Shown: positions 58,600-64,000 of the stretch, one piece after another
Position numbering within the stretch: the stretch's first letter is position 1
How the letters are laid out: each line of letters starts with the position of its first letter
DNA from: Triglochin maritima
Lineage: Eukaryota > Streptophyta > Magnoliopsida > Alismatales > Juncaginaceae
NCBI GenBank assembly: GCA_963682175.1
Contig: OY821771.1
Span: 37,902,201 to 37,966,200, forward strand
DNA: 64,000 nt
Direction of reading: 5' to 3'
Made by a program: the position numbers and the translations under genes
The notes under the pieces: model-generated
The model's input: only the letters and a program-made list of their open reading frames with translations
Told to the model about the DNA's origin: nothing
Database searches by the model: none

Positions 58600-59532
58600 G
58601 GTCAAAAGATTGGCACTTGGGGCACTTATTATTTCAATATATAGACGTCGGATGTATAGCGTGGCCGACGTCTATAGGTCGTGTTGTATGTATAGACGTC
58701 GGTCACCCTATATATCTGACGTTTATAGGGCGTAACAGTTTAGTTCCACATCGGAGAATTTATTTTTGTTGGTGTGGTTGATGTACTCCACCACTCCTTT
58801 ACTGCTTCACACGAAGGAGTTGGGGCACCTGGGCATGTTGGGTTGTCCTAGGAATCAGTACTATTTAATGACTAGCAATTACTCTCAAAGCTTGAACAAC
58901 AAAACCATGGACGCAAGAACATGGTCAGTCACGACTTTTGTGGAGTACATTTGGTTCACACTGTAGACATGGTTTTGTGAACAACGAGTTGTTGCCAAGG
59001 CGAGCACAATCAAATTGTCACCTTTCGTGGAGCGTGGCCTGACTGGAAAAGTGAGGTTCTTGACAGTTTACGTCCTTATGTGTTAGGGCGGGAGGGGTGA
59101 TAGTGACGGTGAGGTTAATTTGATGACGAATGAGTGTTCCTAGGGTATGTTCCAAATTCTTGGAATACCTTGTGTTCATGGGGTTGCTGCAGCTCTTGAT
59201 TGTGGTGTGAACATGTACTCACTATGTTCCCCATTTTACGCCAATGAGTTGTGGAGGGAGACATATAAAAAACAATTTACCCTTGCGGTAATGGGGATGA
59301 ATGGACTGCTCCGGATGACATAAAGAATATGCAAGTGAAAGTGTCATTTGAAAGAAATCCAGTTGGTTGTCCGAAGAAGAAAAATATAGGAAGGATAAAG
59401 AGGAAACGTCTACCTTTTCTAGATGAAGTCGTGGTGAAATCACGCAAGTGCAGCAGATACGGTGGAATGGACACAATAAGCGGGGATGTAAAGTTAGACT
59501 GTAAAATGTATGTTTATACCATCGACGAGCTT

Positions 59533-59900
59533 GATAGGTGTTCAACGAGGTTCGACAGTTGTTTACCTGTGAGGTTGTCGTGCATTGGTCTACAGTTTCA
59601 TCAACAATTGAAATGTTTCCCTTTTCCAGTTTATGGCATCAACAACCTCGATAGGAGCTCGACGAGGTTCGATGATTGTTTGCCCCTGAGGTTGTCGTAT
59701 GTTGGTCTACAGTTTCCCTTTTCCAGTTTATGCACTCGACGGGCTCGGTAGGACTTTGACGAGGTTCGATGATTGTTTACATGTGTGGTTGTCGTGCGTT
59801 GGTCTACGGTTTCTTCTACAATTTAAACGTTTCCTTTTTCCAGTTTATGCACTCAACGGGTTCGATAGGAGCTCAACGAGGTTCGATGATTGGAGATTAT
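59533..59900 (+). repeat. Tandem repeats of about 117 bp, 3.3 units
   Basis: GATAGG-NN-CTC-ACGAGGTTCGA starts units at 59533, 59650, 59747 and 59863 (spacings 117, 97, 116); each contains GGTTGTCGTNNNTTGGTCTAC and TTTTCCAGTTTATG. The third spacing is short because about 20 bp are missing. Located just after the MULE transposase end. Confidence 0.9.
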
Positions 59901-59994
59901 AGTTTTTATAGTCCACTCATAATTGTTAAATTTCTATAAATGTTTACAAAATAAAATCTAAAACACATAAATGTTCGACGTAAAGGTTTGACGT

Positions 59995-60720
59995 TCAGTA
60001 GAACAGGTCAACAATCCATTTATCCCTGAACGTCTGCATGTGCTCGTCTATTATCGCGATGAAGGGAAGATTCACCAGTCGATGCTCTACGTACTTGATG
60101 GTGTACATGCCACAATCCTCGCTGATCCTAGTTTGGGGGACCTCATCCTTACTCAGACGGTGCCAAGTGAACTCTGGCTCTTTGCGTCCTTTGAAGGACT
60201 TTAGCTTAGGGTGATCCTTGAAGATTGACGAAGCCCTCGTCAATGCGGGAAGGCTACGACACTAAGGCCTCATTACAGTCCCCAGGTCTTCTGTTGAATG
60301 ACTGAATGATCGCCATCGATGACCGTCATCTTCCAGTCGACGATTGACAGCTCGATTGCAAACCAATGTTGTTGTTTGTAGCTCTAACACCAATACACAT
60401 ATTCCATTCCCTTCCAAGAAGGCATGTGCTGGTCCTCAATGTCGTTTAGAAAGTCAAGAGAGGTGGAATCCCAAGTGAACTTACTTGGAGATTCATCGTC
60501 ATGGGATGGAACCCAATCAGTGAAAAAAATGTTCATAACCGTAGCCTTTTATCGGTATACGTCTGGGTACCTAGTAATTTGCCTCCTCAACAATTGTTGT
60601 GCCGCATCCGCATGCTATGACAACATGAGCAGGTAGAAAGTCAGAAATGGTAGGTTCCAAAAATCAGAATTTAAACTATTTTAAGTACTTACTTCATCGC
60701 CGAGCCAAAATCTAGGACAC
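59995..60720 (-). pseudogene. Ulp1-like (C48) cysteine protease C-terminal part of the MULE
   Basis: The minus strand gives SEDCGMYTIKYVEHRL followed by an IDEHMQTFRDKWIVDLFY end (59995-60243), the usual C-terminus of plant Ulp1-like domains, with DCG containing the catalytic Cys. Upstream pieces toward 60720 (FSIKCPRFWLGDE) fit the same protein class. Ulp1 proteases remove SUMO; MULEs of the Kaonashi type carry such domains. Stops and gaps make an active product unlikely. Strand is opposite to the transposase, so the two converge. Confidence 0.6.
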
Positions 60721-60867
60721 TTAATGCTGAAGAAGCACGCTGGCCCGAAATGCCCCATCCTCATCGAAACATGCTTATCATAGGGGATGTCTCCCAACAT
60801 CCACCGTCCGAATGTCCTTTTTTTTGTCCGACTTCTTCAAAGGGTCGAGCAATAAAGGCTCCTCCAC

Positions 60868-61494
60868 TTAGTCCACATGGTGTGGTTTTTTGGTCAGGTC
60901 GGTGTAGATATTCTGAATATGTTTTTGGCGGCGCCTCTTCCTAGACGGGGTAGGCAGATCTAATTCAGGTAGGTAACATTCGGGTAGTTCGTCTTGATCG
61001 TCCGACGAGGGATTCTCATCAGATGGTACTCTCGAACGTGCCTCGATTGAAGCCACGATCTTAGCTAAATGGTCCACTATGGCCAACTGCTTGTCGTCAG
61101 TAGGTGGTCTCGGAGGGGATTCTAACATGGACACCATCTTAGCCATCTGGTCCATCATGGGACACTAATTGTCCATGACGATCTTCAGTTGAGCTTCCAT
61201 CGATAACTGCTTTGCTTCCATCGTTAGTTGTGTTAATTCCATCGACGACTGCTTTGCTTCCACCGATTGTTGGGTCAGTTCCATCAACGATTGCATCGCT
61301 ACCATCAATGACTTTGTTGCTTCCATCCTCTCCAACCTTTCTACAAGAAGCTGGTAAGAATGGGAGGCGACCTTAGCCAGGGATGGGGCTGCTGGCTTTG
61401 ATGAAGCTGCGATTGCGGTAGAGGTGGGAATAGCTGTGTCTTCCTCTAAGGCATCTTCTGCAAAAATATTTGCCTCCTTAGCAGTCGTAGCCAA
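60868..61494 (-). pseudogene. Linker/coiled-coil region of the DUF1985-Ulp1 protein
   Basis: Minus strand 61494-61165 and 61158-60868 read in one frame, separated by a TAG. It has repeated MELTQQSVEAKQSS-type units (three to four imperfect 15- to 17-residue repeats, likely helical), then SMLESPPRPPTDDKQLAIV, an acidic stretch and a basic TPSRKRRRQKH that could be a nuclear signal. It lies between the DUF1985-like and Ulp1-like parts, as expected for a linker. Function beyond that is unknown. Confidence 0.55.
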
Positions 61495-61799
61495 CCTCTC
61501 GGTAACCTCATCGACATCCTCTTCGAGCCGGGGTAGTAGGGGGTCATCACGCTCTCTGTAAGAGTCTTGTAGAATTCAGCCTCCGACGTATAGGGCGGCA
61601 AAAAAGTGTAAACGGTCAACTGCGAGGAAAATAAAACATGAGGTCAAGTTCAGTAACCACCAACAAATATAAGCAATCAAGGTTTATCGTGCTCCTATCG
61701 AGCCGATGGAGCAAGCAATGAAGTCGGGTAAATAAAAAGGGAACAACGAAAATCAAGTTCCGGTGGAGTTCCTATCGAGTTCCTTGTCGAGCCCATCGA

Positions 61800-63820
61800 G
61801 CAACCTAACCATGCCATAAAATGTAATGACACCATACTATCGAGGATATATCAAACTCATCGGGCAACCTAACCAATGCCTATCGAATCCATCAAAACAA
61901 AGACTCGAAGAAGAAGTCCAGGTCCTCGACCATCTTGCCATATCCGTCCATATGGATAGCTTGCCCTCTCGGGCATATAGAACACCTTCAATCATGAGGA
62001 ATAATCCCAACTTCAAGACGTCGTCGGTGATTGACATCATTTCATGCTTATATTTGTATCTTATATCCATTATCTTTCACCTAAACAATGCTATGTTATG
62101 AGTTTTTTGTTTGAATTTCAGAAATAAATAGGTTTGAAGAGATGAAGCATAAAAGGACCCAAAAGCTGGGAAAAAAGATTGAAGTGTGAGACCTGGGGAC
62201 TAAGATGCAAGGGAGAAGGACCTGAACGTAAGACCAAATGACCAAAGAGCAAAATAGAAAACTCCACACCATCTTGGGGAGTATTTTGTCAATTAGATTC
62301 GGGTCAGAGCTCCAATAAACAAAGTAGATGCATCAAAGACCAACAAAGGAATCCAGAAAAGCCCAGAATGAAATTTAGCCGGATCCAGATCTTATGGACC
62401 GCTAATTAGCGGTCTGGTTTCTTCTGAATCCGCTCAAATTTCTCCAGCACATGTATTAGAGGATGTTTAGGCTAGTTTTGGTATTTGTGTAGTCCCACAT
62501 CGGGGGATTGTCCCGGATTGCCTTTTTCTTTGGCTATAAATAGAACTCTTCACCTTCTATTGTAATCACTTCATATTTTGAGTGGATATTCTTCCTACTA
62601 GAAGTGAGGCCTTGAAGCACACACTAAAGTAGGAGGATGTTACTTGAAATGTGAGTCACTTTAATAAAAGTTTCTTTATGATGTTGTTTGTTTCATATTT
62701 CTTGCTTTACTTTGTTTAATTTCATTTCATTAGTTTTACTAGCTTAGTTAATATGCTTTCCTTGCTTAGTTTAATAATTAGTCTAATGTGTAGTGAGTAG
62801 TTCCATCCCCTTTGGGGGTGGAGTAGATGTACATACATGCAAATGAGAATGGAATGAATGTTTTATTTCCAATGTGTCGATAAAACATGAATGTATGCTT
62901 CCTTGTTTATGATAGAATTTATAACTTGATGAGTTTTGCCAAAATGATTAGACACCTCTCATGCTTGTTTAGGTTCTGAAATAAACAACTTGTATATATA
63001 AATGTTAATCAACTAGGTTGGTGAATAGATTGATAGGTTTTGTCATAACATTTAGACACTTCCTATGCATGATAACGCCACCTTCATTTGTGCTTAAAGA
63101 ATGTGTTCAACACCAACCTCTTTGCATGTGTGCACTCACTCCACCCCTTAGGGGTTTTCCATTTCTGAATTCCAGCACTCTTCTTTCGTTCTTAGTTAAG
63201 TTTTAGTTAATCGTTTGTTGTTTTCTTTCGCATTTCGTATTTCGTAGTGTAGTGTAGCGTAGAGTAGCATATTCAACTCTCTTCTCCTTTTTTCCGCCAC
63301 TTGATTTCGTGCAAACGAGTGGCTGCTCACTTCCCTGAGGACGACCTGTATTTTCCACTGCTTCAACGCGGTCGTGCACTTGCGGTTTAATTAAAACGTT
63401 CAACAGTCGGCATCTGTACAGTTTTTGAATGCCGCCTCCAACATGAATATCAGAATTTTAGGCTGCCCATTGTAATAATCCCTAACCAGTCAGTCACTAG
63501 TTTAGTACTGTTGTAGCTCAGCCTCTGACGGTACAATATTGAAGTTCAAATGGTGATCTGGGCAAACTCATATTTACTGAATCTGCGGGACTTATGGCCT
63601 AAGAAGAAATGAACATGGTCATCTGTCTTGTTGGGGATCTTGTGCAACTTGTAACTGATGGGCAAGAACCCTGGAAAAATTGTCTGAACAGGGATTCCTT
63701 TGCCCTTTCCAGCAACTCGTACTCCCAGAACTTCTTATTTATGTCTTTCATGGGCGTACTTCCTCTGTATGTCACACGGTCGGGAATATGATCATCGGTT
63801 GGAACTATTAACTTCGGCAT
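61800..63820 (-). pseudogene. DUF1985-like domain of the MULE, split by a solo LTR
   Basis: Minus strand 63820-63406 contains MPKLIVPTDDHIPDR, KFWEYELLERAKESLFRQFF and, after a frameshift, GHKSRRFSKYEFAQITI. The reading ends NCTDAD at the LTR and resumes at 62027 as DVLKLGLFLMIEGVLYAREG. This order (FLG-x-KS-RFS-EFA, then a CTD-DVLKL-IEGVL block) is typical of DUF1985 regions found in MULEs next to Ulp1. Molecular role unknown. The solo LTR occupies 62028-63405. Confidence 0.65.
62028..63405 (+). repeat. Solo LTR with perfect TSD GTCGG
   Basis: TGATTGACATC to AAACGTTCAACA, 1378 bp, closely related to the solo LTR at 54166. GTCGG at 62023-62027 and 63406-63410. U3 carries the perfect 18-bp palindrome GACCGCTAATTAGCGGTC at 62397-62414; TATAAATA at 62535-62542. 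Confidence 0.95.
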
Positions 63821-64000
63821 CTGAAAAAACCAACCAAGACAAAACGACCAGTTAAAAACATGGGGAAAATGGAATCGAGCTCATAGCTAGCTCATGTCGA
63901 GCTCGTCGGGTCAAAAGTTGAACAATCTAAAACAGATCCAATCAAGCTCACGTGTAAAACGAATCGTACTGTCGAAATCAAAGGAAAAATTGTTCGAACC
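63821..64000. other. End of window, continuing MULE region
   Basis: Upstream of the DUF1985-like segment on the minus strand. It contains GAGCTCATAGC and GAGCTCGTCGG strings like those at 61680-61800; no gene assigned. Confidence 0.4.

Larger units (their letters stand above)
58132..58889 (+). mobile_element. CACTA-like fragment 3 with GACGTC repeats
   Basis: CACTAGTGCAAAATGC at 58132 and a second terminus-like CACTACAAAATGC at 58529. TAGACGTCGG-type repeats lie at 58160-58280 and 58640-58735, as in fragment 2 (36669). No transposase. Borders on the right are unclear. Confidence 0.6.
56130..59480 (+). pseudogene. MuDR-type (MULE) transposase remnant, interrupted twice
   Basis: The N-terminal part has VKVIDDYDVRFFISEI-like sequence (56157-56408) and an acidic linker. 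The Mutator DNA-binding region follows (SKVELKSKVALFAMKN, CKDPNCGWRLRGKKQ; 56730-56915). It is broken by a 975-bp element and resumes at 57899 with TMHNMHNCTLEL, GHLIKNKYASDGIG and AKDVREDMKEQYGI. From 58132 CACTA-like sequence replaces the catalytic DDE core. The C-terminal end (58890-59480) has TTFVEYIWFTL and the SWIM zinc-finger region MFQILGIPCVHGVAAALDCG then SFERNPVGCPKKKNIGRIKR. Stops occur in most parts. With no catalytic core it cannot transpose. Confidence 0.8.

Noticed and set aside
58417..58781. Frames with long Tyr-Ile runs
   Set aside because: Produced by the (TA)n microsatellite in three frames.

Overview
The window is AT-rich nuclear DNA from a flowering plant, most likely a eudicot. 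It holds one intact two-exon germin-like gene (52093-52985, +) and one dead paralogue on the opposite strand (3436-4477, -). Nearly everything else is transposable elements nested inside one another. I recognise the families from protein motifs, primer-binding sites (PBS), polypurine tracts (PPT), terminal inverted repeats and target-site duplications (TSD). I see no prokaryotic features, tRNA genes or rRNA genes.

Layout. 1-2810: 3' end of a Ty1/copia element and its probable LTR. 3436-4570: germin-like pseudogene. 5535-34210: remains of an old Ty3/gypsy Tekay-type element (5' LTR, initiator-Met PBS, gag start at 7373, gag resuming at 16925, pol at 32769-34210), split by later insertions: Athila-type element 1 (7579-16924), a reversed copia LTR (about 17035-18533), Athila-type element B (LTR from 19286, gag at 31319-32768) and, inside B, Athila-type element A (21360-31313, perfect TSD GTGCA). 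Element A itself carries a solo LTR (25326-26865). 34211-38380: pieces of two CACTA DNA transposons. 38381-46892: an Athila protease fragment, then Athila element E with a long gag-pol frame broken only by nonsense codons. 46893-48872: LTR scraps and a reversed Tekay gag/RT fragment. 48873-52092: mostly unassigned DNA upstream of the intact germin-like gene. 54166-55560: solo LTR. About 55566-64000: a large decayed MULE-type DNA transposon with a transposase on + and DUF1985-like and Ulp1-like segments on -, itself invaded by a small unclassified element (56916-57890), CACTA-like ends (58132, 58529) and a solo LTR (62028-63405, perfect TSD GTCGG).

How it fits together. The two germin-like genes probably began as neighbouring members of one cluster and were pushed about 48 kb apart by retrotransposon build-up. 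The Athila-type elements prime from tRNA-Asp. Elements 1 and A lack reverse transcriptase and integrase, so they would need a partner to move. The most unusual signals are (i) a GACCGC...GCGGTC inverted repeat found in U3 and, in a looser form, in the leader of the Athila LTR families, with its symmetry kept in a divergent family; (ii) two copies of an unclassified element with 8-bp target duplications and LTR-like innards; and (iii) arrays of GGTCGACC-like palindromes upstream of the TATA box in two otherwise unrelated element families.
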